From: Cunninghamella blakesleeana
Taxonomy: Eukaryota > Mucoromycota > Mucoromycetes > Mucorales > Cunninghamellaceae
DNA: 64,000 bases
NCBI GenBank assembly: GCA_017871115.1
Contig: JAFCIZ010000007.1
Coordinates: forward strand, 2,046,001 to 2,110,000
Direction of reading: 5' to 3'
Positions 12,897-25,549 of this stretch are shown here, one piece after another (the stretch's first letter is position 1; each line of letters opens with the position of its first letter). Both the position numbers and the translations under genes were made by a program. The notes beneath the pieces were generated by a model. It was not told the DNA's origin, did not search any database, and was given only the letters and a program-made list of their open reading frames with translations.

Positions 12897-13462
12897 CTTA
12901 TTTTATACAGCAATTTTATCTTGTGTAATAACTATAATTCTGCAAGACATTTGCTAATACAATATATTATTAAAAATAATATAGAAAAGGTTAATAATAA
13001 TATTTATAATATTTAACTTTAATATTTCCTGTTTCAGTTTATTTTATCATTACTTTAGTTGACACAGTATGATCATACTGTTTGATATCAGTAAATAGCA
13101 CCAGCTTAGATGAATATATAATACACAATATATACAAATATGTAAATATGTAAATGTTTTTAAGGGTAAGGGTAAGGATGGTTTTGAAAGGTTATGGGTA
13201 TTGAAGGATAAATACCTATTATGGAAAATAATTACCCGGATTAGAGCATTTATTTAGGGGGACCTATTCTGAAACATATCCATTTTTATACAAAATAAAA
13301 AAATATAAGTTGGCAAATTAATTAAACGACTCATTAACAATTGCGATAATGATAAGAGAAAATAATGAATTGATTACATATATTGTATACAAATTGATAA
13401 AAAATGTGGGGATTTTATTATTTTAATATGTGTATAAGAAAAAATAGTATTATAAATAGAAA
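12897..13462. other. Intergenic region, no gene recognised
   Basis: AT-rich spacer between the putative small CxxC gene and the protoglobin gene. It contains two short imperfect GGGTAA units near 13164 and nothing else that I can support. Confidence 0.5.
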
Positions 13463-14280
13463 TTAATGTTGATGTTTAAGAGTAAAATAGACAGCTAAAC
13501 CACCAGCAAGAGCTCCAACAACAGTAGGTAAAATAGAAGCAGAGGAGGTTAATAAAGCACAACAAGAAGTAGAGGCAGAAGTGGGATTGACTTGGTGGCC
13601 AAGTTGTTTAGAAGGAGGAGCATAGTATTTAGCAAAATAATCATTTTGAATCCATAATAATTTATTAAAAGCCAATAATGCTTTAGTTTCAGTATCACGA
13701 TCTAAATTTAATGATAATAACCCATTGATTAAAATAGATTCTACGTATCCCATCAAAGCATTGACATGGATATAATCCACATTGATTTTTGACTTCTTAT
13801 CAGGTGTATCGGTATGAATCTTGGCTACCCAATCCAAATAACGTAAAAACCGATCATCATATGGACCACTTAATAATTTATTTAAATACTTTCCCAAGAA
13901 ATCTTTGCGGAACTTGATTTGGGGATGATCTAAAGTTAATTCTTCTAAGGTAGCGGGCACTTCACCTTCAAATCCTTCGTTTTTAGATAAAAAGAATTTT
14001 TTGGTTACATCAAAAGTAAATAATTTTTCATAAACAGCATTTACAACACTAGGGGCTAATGGCCTTAATTGGTCAGCAACTTGTTGGATCACTTTAATAT
14101 CTTCTTCACCTATTTATAAAAAAATAAAAAAATAATAAAAATGAAGTAATTATTAAAAACACGTCAATTAATAATCATTTTATCTATATATCAAAACTTA
14201 CCAAAATCTACAAATTTGGCTACATAATCAAAGCGATATTTTCCATCAGAGTATAACTTGTCTACGTTAATATATTCCAT
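13463..14280 (-). CDS. Protoglobin-domain protein with C-terminal membrane anchor
   Basis: Two exons (14202-14280 and 13463-14109) give 241 residues. The body matches the protoglobin/globin-sensor fold. It begins with a pre-helix (EEDIKVIQQVADQLRPLAP) and has an F-helix region around DWVAKIHT, where His125 is the likely proximal haem ligand, followed by VDYIHVNALMGY. Families of this type bind haem and sense or handle O2, NO or CO. After the globin comes a Ser/Cys-rich linker and a hydrophobic Gly/Ala-rich segment (about 216-234) ending in LKHQH. This suggests a tail-anchored protein on an organelle or the ER. No signalling output domain is fused to it. The haem role is inferred from the fold. 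Confidence 0.78.
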
Positions 14281-14674
14281 GTTTTTATTTTTTGTTTATA
14301 ATTATTTTATAATAAATTAATAATGAAAAAAAAAAGAAAAGAAAGGAAAAAGAACAAACAAAAAAAAACAAATTTTTATAGTTTTTTTTTTGTCGGCAAT
14401 TCAATTTGACGTATATAAATCATCCCATTTCCTTTTTCAAATAACAAACAAATGTTTGTAAACTTTTGTTCTGATCTTCGTCATCATCTATGATTTCCGC
14501 CGAGTTGTTTCTAAATCGAAAAACATCAATTTTTTTTATTATTATTATTGATCTAATCATACAAAGTGAACAAAAAATATATATATATATGTAATAAAAG
14601 AAAGAAAAATAATAATAATAGGAACTAAAAAAAAAATATAAAAATTAGATACAAAACATTTTTTTAAATAAAAG

Positions 14675-14710
<36 letters not shown>

Positions 14711-14812
14711 GAGTAATATATATAAAGAAAAAAAAAAAAGAAAAATATATGTGATACTATAATATATATATATATATATGTTTATAAAACACTAAATAAA
14801 AAATAAAAATAA
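14281..14812. other. Intergenic region with microsatellites
   Basis: Spacer between the 5' end of the protoglobin gene and the 3' end of the flippase gene. It holds a (TAA)n tract near 14680-14710 and a (TA)n tract near 14762-14778. The stretch at 14280-14480, with GTCGGCAATTCAATTTGACG, is the likely protoglobin promoter. Confidence 0.5.
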
Positions 14813-17800
14813 TTAACCTTGAGGCTTTTCTTGGGTTGTATCATAAGCTCGGATAATCTTAGTTTGATCAGATTCATTTTGAGAGAAAGCATAACCACGA
14901 TTTCTTTTAAGACGTTGAATACGACGTACTTTATTAACAGCTTGGCGGAATCGATCCATACGAGGGCGATAATCTGGTAAATTATATTTTTGAATTTCTT
15001 GTACAAAGTGATACGGAATAGGACGATACATTCTCTTTACACTAAAATAAAATTACGTAAAAAAAGAATAAAGTTTAAAATATTATTATTAATATCACTA
15101 TTATTATTGTTATTTCTTCTATAAACATTTATCTATGATTAAATGATAAACTTACTATTTCCAAACATAATCACGAATGTTACAAACAAAAGGTACCAGA
15201 ATAATGAATAACCAGAAATTAACATTACCCCATAACATTCTTACCATACCATCATATTCAGGGAAGGTATTAATAGATATAGCATGGCCAATATATTGAA
15301 CTACCGGCAAATAGATAAACCAGACAACCATGGAACCAAACACAGCAATAGCGGTGTATTTCGTAAATATACTAAAAAAGGAATAGAAAGATGAGTCAAA
15401 AAAAAAAAAAAAAATCAAATCATATTTCATAAAGGGAAAATCACGATCAAAAATTTTTTTTTACTTACTCCGTAATTAAAGCGGCTTTCCATAAAATACA
15501 AGCTAAGACAGCAGTGAAAACAGCAGTACCAACCCACCATTGTCCTCCATTGATACCATCAGAAAAAATGCCATCATTTCTAAATGCGCCTACACCAAAG
15601 AAGAATAAGATCTAATAATTATAAAAAAAAGATGAAAAAAAAATAAAGTTTAGATTTAAATCGTACGTTTTTTTCCTTTTCTTATTTCCTATTTCATATC
15701 ACTTTTCTCTCTTTTCTGATTATTGATTTACCAATGAATGATAAACAGCATTGCCAATCCATCCCCAGAATCGTTTTTGATTAAAGAATTCATTATTTTG
15801 ACCAAGTATATACATTTGAGGATATTTATCTAACATTCTTGCTGATACAATTTGATCAAATATACCTACAGCTAAAGGTGGTAAAAAGGTGAAGATAACG
15901 TTGAAACAAGACATAGTCCATGATTCATATAAAGTTGATCCTGAAAACCCATTGTAAAATGCATACTAAAATTAAAGAAAAAGAAAAGTATTATAAAAAT
16001 ATTATTAGATTGTTTTTTAAAAAAATATTATTATTTTTTCTTTTTTTTTCTTTTACCCAAAATTGTGTTAAGTAAAGTGCTACATTTTTATAAAAATAAA
16101 AGAAAATCATCTTGGAAAGTCTTTGATAAGCCCAAGCGCCATGAACTAATAGCAACTTTTTAAGGAACCGGAACTGAGAAATGGCAAAATCAGCGCTTCT
16201 AGCAGCTTGTAAACCTTCTACACCACTGATACCAATACCGACATGAGCAGCTTGGATCATAGATACATCATTAGCACCATCACCAATAGCCAACAAAATG
16301 GATTTATCGTATTTCTTTACTAATTTTACTACAAGAGCCTTTTGTAATGGAGATACACGACAACATACTACAGCTTTGCAAAGTACTGCTAAATCAAATA
16401 ATATTTTTTCAATATCTTTTTCCAATGCAAAAGTTAAAGCACGGCCATCAATAACTAAAGCTAAAGGCTAAATAAATAAACAAAAAGGTATATATGTAAA
16501 TATATGAATAAATAATCTCTCTGTCCTTCTTTTATCCATTGCATTTTACGTAGATTTAAACTTACCTCCAATTCTTCACCACGATTAATAATATCAGTAA
16601 TATCAGCAAGTTTCTTTTCCAAGAAATGTTTAGTTTCTCCATGAGTTTCTTCATTACAAACAATCAAAGACATATCTTCATTAAGCAATTTACATGAATA
16701 CCCAATATTAATAGCTGTTTCTTGTCTATCCCCAGTGAGTACCCATACTTTAATCCCAGCTTCTTGTAAAGTATGAATAGTATCAGGTACACCATCTTGT
16801 AAACGATCTTCAATGGCTGTAGCCCCTAATAAAAACAAATCCTTTTCAATCATTTCAGCTGCACGATCCAATTCATCCGCACGGTTCACTAAAGTGGTGG
16901 ATGCTTTGTCATAAATTTGTGACCATCTTGCATACTCATCTTCAGGAATTTCACGCATAGCAATACATAATGTTCTAAGACCTTCAGATGCATAATCTTC
17001 TAAATGTATTAAGGTAGCATCTACATAAGGGTTATTTTCTGCAAGTCGTTCTAAAATAACGGTATCTGCCCCTTTACAATATAATTTAATCCTTCCATCT
17101 GGTCCTCGAATAATGGCTGACATACGTTTACGTGTTGAGTTAAATTCACATACATTAAGTACTTGATATTCTAAATCTTTACCAAGGACTGAACAGGCTA
17201 CAGAATTAGGTTTACGAGTCTAAATCATAAAAATAGGGAAAAAAAAGAAATCAGTACTAATTTTTTTCAATATTTACATTTATATGTATATGCATGTATG
17301 TAGATATAAATACTTACATGAAAGATATATCCTAAATCACTAGCACCTTTGACAAGAGCACCTTCATCAGGAGATGAAGCTTGATAAACAATTTCACCAT
17401 TTTCGTCAGGTTTTTCTGGAATGACAGTATGGCAAGTAGATAATAAAGTGAGGAATTCATTAATTACGTTTGCCATAGAATTTGACTTGAGATGTTCATT
17501 TAATTGACTGAAGTTATATTGTAAGGAAGGGTCTGTATCACCATCACGAGCTTGTTTATCCGATTCTACTTTATCTGCATAAGAAAGACCAGCAATAGAG
17601 CATTGGCGGAATTGCATTTCATTACATGTAAGCGTACCAGTTTTATCAGAAAATACAAATTTAACCTATTTATAATAAATAAAACAATAATAAAAAGTGA
17701 TGTTAATCTCCTATTATAAATTTGCTTTATTTATGTATTTATTATTTTTCCATTTATCTTTATTCTCTCTTTCTTTTAACTTACTTGTCCAAGTTCTTCA

Positions 17801-20268
17801 ATCAAACTACTACTTCTTGCTACAGCAGGAGTATCTGTTGGTTCATAATACATATCTAAATCAGCTTCAATCAAATAGGAGAGAATAAATTTGACAATTT
17901 CCATTGTGACCATCAAACTATATATATATATATATATATATAAATATACATCATTAATTGAATTTAATCTTTTCTAATTATTTTACTATCACCTTAATGT
18001 TCTTTTCTGGTTATTACCTGATGGGTATAAAACTGTTGAATAAAATCAAAAATGTTAAAATATCATAACCAAATTCTTCGGCTTTGCTTTGTTGATGAAT
18101 AGGAAGATAAGCTAATGTTTCACCACGTGTAGACTATTTAATTAAAATATTAATAACATATTAGGATAACCGTTCGATATATATACAAGTTTATGCTTAT
18201 TTGTACATTATTATTATTGTTATTCTTACAGTAAAAACCATGCCGCCAATAGCACCACCAATGCTCATAAGTACAAGTACAATAAACAAAGATATAATGT
18301 TACGGTTTGTAATATGACTCACATTTGATACTTTAGATGGCTTCTTACTATTTTGTATAAAAGAATAAAAAGATAATCAATAAGAAACTATAAGCATATC
18401 AAGCAATATTTAATTTTTCTATTTTTTTTTAGTACCTTGAGTTTAACATTAACTTTGTTTCGTGACCAGTAAAAATGACAATACCATAAATCCAATCCGT
18501 ATTACGAAGTTGGGCACCACGAAGTAAGATTTGGTTAGGATCTAAAGGATAATCTTTTGTCTTTCCCATTTCATCAGTAGTTTGTAATACACCATCATAG
18601 TTATATAAACGATTATTAGGTTGCTCAGATCGAATAACACCTTTTAATTGGCTTGCATCGATTGGTTTTAATATATTAGCTGTTTGAGGTAGAGCTTGTT
18701 TGATTTTCAAATTGACTTCACTATTTTTTTTGAAATTAAATAAAGTGAAATAAAAAATATGTGTATATGTTATTAATATTTAATTTATATATTATTAATA
18801 ATATATGAATATTATGTGTATTATTTTTATTACCCATCCAAATTACTTGTTTCAATATAACATAATCCTTCAGGTTCTGAGCTACTAAGCAATATTATAT
18901 CAGCTGGAAAATTTTCTCCACTTTCTATTCTTAAAATATCACCCACCCGAACTTGACGCCAAGATTTTTCAATAAATTGAGTCCCAGTTAATACCTTACA
19001 TTTTTTAGCGTTGACTTCAGCGTCTGATCGATGTACACCCTATTTGTGTTATATATATATACTTATGAATATAATTGAACCTATTTTTATTTTATTCTTT
19101 TCGGATGATTACTACTTATTTTTTATTTTTTTTTTACCAAATCTTCCACAAACTCTTTAATAGCAGTAATAAATAATACAATACATAAAGGTACTAATGT
19201 TGTCCATCTTGAAGTTGGTGAAACATCAGGAATTTGCTAATGTAATTAATATAAAATGATATATATAAATGTAAGTAGATGATAAGAATTATATGATTTT
19301 TTTCTTTTTCTATTTTTTTTTTTTTTACCTGGATACCAGAAACAAACAAGAAGAATAAATTGGCATATTTAGAAAATTCTTCATATAAGAATTTAGGTAT
19401 AAAGGAAATAAGAGTATATTTTGCAGTAAACACCTTATTATTCAAGAAACGTTGTTGATTATTTAATTCTTCATTATTAATATGAATAATTCGTTCTTCA
19501 CCAGCAGTTCCTGAAGCAGTAGGAGTACCATGTATCATTGACTTTACTTTTTCTTTGATAGTATATAATACTGGTTTACTAGATCGACGTTTTTGGCGAG
19601 AAGCTGACATGCGACGCCCTGAATTAGAATGATTATCTATTTGTGGAGAGTTGGCATGGCCAGCAATAGCGCCTTGATGACTAAGTAGTTGTAAATCATC
19701 ATCTTCTTCAAAAGCAGTTGAATCTTCATATAAAGAAGGAGCTTATTTATATAGGAAAAATATTAAAAAATTAGGGATATTATTTATCTACTTTTTTTTA
19801 TCAATATTTCCATATTTGTCTTTTTTTATTATTTATAACTATTTATTATTATTATTATATCTTACTATCGAAAGTATCTGTGCGTTTAAGTCGATGGCTA
19901 CCTTGTAAATGAGCAGGAGCAGCAGCTGAAAGAGGTGGATTTCGAGGTTGAGGATTAGATGCCGAGTGGTTGGAAAAAGTTGGTGGAGGAGGAGTTTGGA
20001 CATTATGAGCACTTGATATTCCTTGTTGTAAATCAATTAAATCCGAACCATATTCAGAAGGAGAATATTGTTGGTTTTGATTTCTATGGGTTATATTATA
20101 CTGAGATGATGATGAGTTTAAGGGTGGAGTTCCATTGTTATTATTGTTAATTCCAGGTGCTGGGGAGTTAGTCAGTGTAGTTGTATTATTATTAAATGAT
20201 TGTAAAGGACCATCTTGCCAAGGCTCAGAGCCTTGAGGATCATCGTCAAAAGGATTTCTAGACGCCAC
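14813..20268 (-). CDS. DRS2: P4-ATPase phospholipid flippase, Drs2 type
   Basis: This enzyme flips phosphatidylserine and related lipids to the cytosolic leaflet of trans-Golgi and endosomal membranes, with a Cdc50 partner. Fifteen exons (20268-19866, 19741-19329, 19236-19138, 19039-18834, 18720-18436, 18347-18230, 18133-18018, 17917-17785, 17665-17318, 17219-16566, 16467-16057, 15965-15732, 15611-15469, 15371-15156, 15041-14813) join to about 1335 residues. Visible are SNLDGEVNLKIK, the phosphorylation motif DKTGTLT (Asp about 598), [40 protein letters not shown] and [18 protein letters not shown]. The C-terminal tail keeps [17 protein letters not shown] and the RGYAFSQ segment linked to autoinhibition in yeast Drs2. 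An NPFDD motif sits at residues 5-9. The N-terminus is Asn/Ser/Pro-rich. Confidence 0.93.
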
Positions 20269-21188
20269 TTTGAATAATAAGTTAAAATAGAGTATGAATT
20301 AAAATAGAATATATAAATAAAATTATCTATATAAATTTAGGTATATAATACTTCTTTATGTATATAAAGTGAAGAGAAAATGGAAGAGGAAAAGAGGAAA
20401 AAGAGAAAAAAGAAGCCAAAATAAAATAAATAAGTTAAATCTCTTTTCTCTATTTTTTTTTCCTTTTGATATTTAATAAATATATTTAAAAGAGAAACGT
20501 TGAAATTAAAAAAATAGAGAGAAGAAAAAGAGAAAATTGAAAAAATCTACATTTTTTAAATATTTTTATATACTGAGTTTGAAATGAATTTCAGATGCCA
20601 AACTTTATATTTTTTTGTATTTGTATTAAATTTTCAAACACTTAACATTAACTTAATAACATTTTTATTATTATTGTTTATTATTGTTTATTATTATGAC
20701 TATTATTATTATTTTATGAAAATTATTTTTCCTTATTTTATTTCATTTTATTTTTTTAAAAAATATTACAATAAACTTCGTATTACTATAATCTGAGTAT
20801 AAACTATCCCTCATACACAGACAAGCAAAACCTTCTTACAATTGGTTAAGTTATGCTAAGTCAAACTAATTAAGATAAATATATATAGAATAAAATAATT
20901 TTTAAATTATATAATTATATATACGAAAAATACAGTATTTTGATATTCAACGTTCTTACGTAAATAATCATTGAACTAATAATAAAATAAATATTTGTTA
21001 CCATTATGTCTTATTTTTAATATAAAAAAAAAATTGGGCGGTAAAATCAAAAAAAAAATTTAGGTCTAGAAATATTTAAGCATAAAAAATATTTATAAAT
21101 ATATATTTTGGCGGTAATCCATTTTTCTTTTCTTTTTATTTCTCTCGCTTTATTTTTTTATTTTAAAAAAAAAATAAACAATTCCACC
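20269..21188. promoter_or_regulatory. Divergent intergenic region between DRS2 and the ketoacyl reductase
   Basis: About 920 bases carry the promoters of both genes. Near the flippase start lies a purine-rich stretch (20366-20420). Near the reductase start, the octamer GGCGGTAA occurs twice in the same orientation (21037-21044 and 21110-21117). A T-tract/A-tract junction (21153-21174) directly precedes the ATG. A 70-codon open frame at 20584-20796 is judged non-coding because it is made of Phe/Tyr/Ile runs. Confidence 0.45.
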
Positions 21189-22512
21189 ATGAGTAATAGA
21201 GTGATTATTACCGGGGCAACACGAGGTATTGGTTTAGCTATTGCACATGCTTTTGCAAAACAAGATAAAAAATTGATTCTTATAGGAAGAGATCCCGAAC
21301 GTGTTATGAAAATAAAACAACAATTTTTAGACTTATACGGTGAAGGTCATGAAGGTGTTATAATGGATGTTTCTAATAAAGAAATGATTGATACTAAAAT
21401 GAAAGAAATACTTAAAGGAAAACAAATAGATGTTTTGGTGAATGCTGCTGGTAAAATAAATATATCAAAAGTATAGAGATAGAGAGATATAAAAAGGAAG
21501 GGGGAACTATAAATAATTATAATAATAATAATAATAATAATATAATTACCGAATTATTTATTACTTTATTATTATTGCTATCATTATTATTGTTATTATT
21601 CAAAAAACGATATTTTATCCTAGGGATATCGAGGGACAGTTTGTTATTACAGCTTAAAAACGATGATCTTCAAGATATTATCAATACAAATTTATTAGGT
21701 ACAATACATGTCACACAGCACGTTACAAAAGCAATGGTCCGAAAAAGACAAGGTAATCTATATATATATGCATGTAGATATGTGTATAATTAACTCTATT
21801 TTATTTTATTTTCATTTTTTAAAAAAAAGGTGGCTGTATTATTAATCTTTCCAGTGTAATTGGTATTCATGGAAATGTTGGACAATCTGCTTATAGCGCA
21901 TCAAAAGCTGGTATCATTGGTAAAAATAAAATTAAAACTATAAAAATTAGATGAAAATAATAAAGGTGATCACTAATACATCTATATATTTATTTGATAT
22001 CATTTTAGGTTTTACCAAATCACTTGCAAAGGAATTAGGGCCATTACAAATAAGAGTAAATGCTATTGCCCCAGGATTTATTGAAACAGACATGACAGCA
22101 GGTAAAATGATATTAAAAAGTAAAAAGAGAGATCCATCTAAATATATGCATTGGCCCTTGCCTATTTCTTTTTTTTTTCTTTTCTTTTTTTTTATTATGA
22201 AATGATAATTATAACACACAGGGTTATTAGAAAAAGAAGATAAAAGAGAAAGTTTACTCTCCTCTATTCCTTTGAAGCGATTCGGTAAAGTTGAGGATAT
22301 TGCGGAAACTGCCGTTTTTATTGAAAAATCAAAATATTTACATGGCCAGGTACGATAATAATGAAACCGGATTAGAGCAAAAAAAAAAAAAAAAGTTAGA
22401 AAAAAATTGTTTATATATTGAAATGTATGATCACTTAAAGTCCATCCTTTTTTTCTTTTTCTTTTCCTTCCTCAAATAGGTTTTAGCTGTAGATGGTGGA
22501 TTATTTATATAG
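21189..22512 (+). CDS. OAR1: 3-oxoacyl-[ACP] reductase, FabG/Oar1 type short-chain dehydrogenase
   Basis: This enzyme reduces 3-ketoacyl-ACP with NADPH in type II fatty acid synthesis, in mitochondria in fungi. Six exons (21189-21450, 21624-21752, 21830-21919, 22009-22101, 22222-22349, 22480-22512) give 244 residues, the normal FabG length. Visible are the nucleotide-binding TGATRGIG near the N-terminus, NAAG, the catalytic Ser in INLSSVIG, the YSASKAG catalytic Tyr/Lys pair, and [12 protein letters not shown]. It ends [10 protein letters not shown], as FabG proteins do. The start is the ATG in CACCATGAG. There is no long presequence, which is also true of yeast Oar1, so mitochondrial location is inferred. 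The transacylase at the left edge of the window would act in the same pathway. Confidence 0.85.
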
Positions 22513-22602
22513 ATTCAATAAAAAAACTGGAAATTGTATTATTAGATTTAGCAAATAAAAAAGCAATAATTTATTTATGAAATAAAGTAATTATTGAATA
22601 AA

Positions 22603-23751
22603 CTAAAGATTAGCCGTATTTGGAGGAGCAAGTTTTGTATATTTCTCCATTTTATTCCACCAATTACGAATAACTTGATCAGGATAAGCATTTAATAGAG
22701 TGGATTCAAAAAGATCAGGTCTTATAACTCTTAAATTTTGGAAGTAAGCGGCCAAAGTAACATCAGCAAATCCAGCTATATAATACATAGTAAACAAATA
22801 TATTATATAATTTATATTGAATACAGAATAAATTATATGTATATTTTCTTTTTATACGACTTACGTCTATTGCCAGTTAAATATGGGTAAGTCTTTAAAG
22901 TAATATGAATAAACTTTAAACCATTTTTGATAGCGTTAATATTAGTAGCTTCTTCGCCAGCAAACTGTTCAAGAGTTACTTTAAAAAGACGCTCGCGATC
23001 TATAAAAATTAACAATGATGTTTTTTTTTATAAATAATAATAATCAGATTAAAATAAAATTTTTCTTAAATAACAATTGCTCTTTAATGATCTTTTATTA
23101 TTCTTATTATCGCTCACCTTTTCTAAACCAGTCTCTAGTAGCTTGATCATGACACTTTTTGTGAATGTAGAGAATACATAACTTGAAAATATGAGTTAAA
23201 AGGTTATGATTACAATATTGGTAAAAGAAGTAATTGATACCTTCATCTCCATTAAATAAACTAGGTGTATTTGGATAAGTGGCGTCTAAATATTTAGCAA
23301 TTTCCCATGAATCTTGAATAACATTGCCGCGGTCAACAATAATGGGGACAGTAGGTCTTTTTCCATTTTTTCTATAAATATTACAGAAAAAAAAGAGAAA
23401 GAAGAGTCAATTCAGTTTGATAAACCCATATATTATTATTATTATTATTATAATATTTATTATTACGTGATTTTAGGAATAGTTTCGTGAATTTGTGGAA
23501 AGGTAAGAAAATGATTGTCATATGGGATATTCTTCAAAAAATAAAAAAATGTAAAATAAAATAAAAAAATAGTTTATATTAGCATGACATGGTTATGTAT
23601 AAAAAGCTAACTATTGAAAAAAAAAAAAAAAAAACAATACATTAATTGTATATACCTTCAAGTTCAAAGCGATACGAGTTTTTAAAGTATTAGGACTCCA
23701 AAGTTCATTTTCAGTGTCTAAAATAAGATCATAAAATTGAATTTTACTCAT
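22603..23751 (-). CDS. Glutathione S-transferase, LigE/GSTFuA-like
   Basis: Five exons (23656-23751, 23467-23531, 23118-23371, 22865-22999, 22603-22775) give 240 residues. The thioredoxin-like N-terminal half has WSPNTLKTRIALNLK, a cis-Pro segment RPTVPII and the glutathione-binding acidic/Ser turn QDSWEIAKYL. The C-terminal half is all-helical and ends NWWNKMEKYTKLAPP. The SPNT-K-R pattern resembles the etherase-type GSTs that are expanded in wood-decay fungi (GSTFuA, bacterial LigE). The substrate cannot be read from the sequence. It converges with the reductase gene, leaving about 90 bases between stop codons. Two decayed copies of its last exon lie in inverted orientation at 24.5-25.1 kb. 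Confidence 0.8.
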
Positions 23752-24483
23752 AATGAATTAAGTATTATTGTTTGTTAAATATTTTTTTTAAAAAAAGTAA
23801 AACGAGAGAAAGAGAAAGAAAAAAAAAGTTTAAATTTTCAGTGCAAAATTTATATATGCACAAAAATTTAATTTAATGACCGACTACTAACGGTGAATTT
23901 GTCAGCAAAAAATATAATATATTTGGAAATCATTATTATTATTTTCTCTTTTTACTTATTTAAAAAAAAAAAGTAAATATATATCTGATACAAGTTATAA
24001 TAAAAATATGTGAATAGTACATAGCCCTATTACTATTTTTTTTTTGATACAATATAACATATTTATATAATTGATATCTATCCCTCAAGTACCTTCTAAA
24101 CTTAAATTATTTTTATTTATTTGATGAATAGTGCTTCGCCATTTTTACGAATACAAATATAAAAAAGGTGGGAAAAAGTTACTAATCTATTAAGGCAACA
24201 TTATTATAGAAGGACTAAGGACTATACAAACTTTCAAAATCTTTTCAATATATCTACTAACAATAATAACAACAGCAAAAATCTCTATTCTTTTGATTTT
24301 ATTTTTTTTTATTATACATCATTATAAATCTTTAATTACGCTATACAATAATAATAGTATTCAGTTTTAGGATTTTTGCCCCAATATGATATAAAGAAAT
24401 ACCATAATATACCAAGATTACTTCATAATATGAAAGTATTTTATTTTTTCTTTTATCAACATTTTACTGGATAAATCCTAATG

Positions 24484-24546
24484 CCTATTTTAAATTGCGA
24501 GTGATCAATATGCATAAAAAATATTCTGATCAAGTTACAAGAGAGT
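24484..24546 (+). pseudogene. Decayed fragment of a GST last exon (copy A)
   Basis: Read on the plus strand, this stretch gives YFKLRVI and, after a deletion, YSDQVTRE. These align with YFQNLRVI and YPDQVIRN of the last exon of the transferase at 22.6-23.7 kb. The section between the two blocks is lost and a stop codon follows. It is short, so the match could be partly chance, but it lies only about 430 bases from a clearer copy in the same orientation. Confidence 0.4.
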
Positions 24547-24916
24547 AGTGTAGAATAAGTAATACTTAAAATAATAAATATAATAAATATTAAAATAATA
24601 TGCGATGGGCATATATATACATATGTATGTGCGTGTGTTTGTATCTAACGAATATACTCCTTTTTAATGTGTATATTAACAAATTGTTAAGATGCTTTTT
24701 GAGTATATACATACGTCTTGAAAAATTGACAATAAAGAAGAGCAACAATTTAAAAAACTTACGGATACATCAGGTTATATACCATACTACTTTAAGTATG
24801 TATTATTGTTTGGCTAGTATCCGAGGTAATTTTATACGTGTTATTATTATTATTATTATTATTATGGTTTTAAAACAGCCAATATGAATTTTTTATGTAT
24901 TGTATTTTATTTTTAG

Positions 24917-25105
24917 TTAGATTTATGGATGTTACTTTAGCTATTTATTTTAGATTTTTAAGAGCTATGTAAGTATTAGAAGTGTTATTATTGGAACTGC
25001 CATATTAGAGCATATCCTGATCAAGTTATTCGTCATTGGTGCAATCAAATGGAGATATATATGAAATATATTAAAAATCCCAATATATATTTTTTTAATA
25101 TTTAA
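24917..25105 (+). pseudogene. Decayed last exon of a glutathione S-transferase (copy B)
   Basis: A TTTTTAG acceptor is followed by FMDVTLAIYFRFLRAM, matching FADVTLAAYFQNLRVI of the intact gene. After a frameshift come RAYPDQVIRHWCNQMEIYMKY, matching the end of the intact protein. Stop codons and frameshifts separate the blocks. The orientation is opposite to the intact gene, so this is the relic of an inverted duplication. No convincing remains of the earlier exons were found between copy A and copy B. Confidence 0.72.
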
Positions 25106-25549
25106 ATAATAATGAGAGATAAACAATATTGCATTATAATCTAAAAAGGAATTTTAAAATTATTGGTTAACTGGGGTAAAAAAAATAATAATACATTTCA
25201 AATACATTCAGGAACATTTTAGAATAATTATTACTTGTTTTGTGTACAAAGCGATAAGATTTGACTATGCGTTTTGATTGGCTCATCAGCAATGGTGTAT
25301 TGATATTTAACTAGATTTATATTCCTTGATTTTCCGTATTGATTGCTTTTATTTTTTGCCAGATATTTCATTTGTTTTTATTTTTCTCTTTCCTCTCTTT
25401 CTCCTTTTTCTTCTCTTTTTTTTTATATACATTTTATTTTTTTTTTATTATTTTTTTTTAAAAAAACATATACAAATATATACCCATTTTTATACTTTAT
25501 TAAATATTTATATCTTAAATTTTCTTATACAAAAATAACAATAATAAAT

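Noticed and set aside
13160..13180. Telomere-like GGGTAA repeats
   Set aside because: Only two imperfect units, and GGGTAA is not a rotation of the fungal telomere unit TTAGGG. The site is also internal.
18018..18133. Apparent one-base frameshift in a flippase exon
   Set aside because: It came from a counting slip in my hand reading. With the exon taken as 116 bases, all fifteen exons join in phase, so no lesion is claimed.
25343..25549. N-terminal extension of the His-rich protein
   Set aside because: The extension is a Phe/Tyr/Leu translation of a pyrimidine-rich leader. The ATG at 25550 begins normal-complexity sequence.
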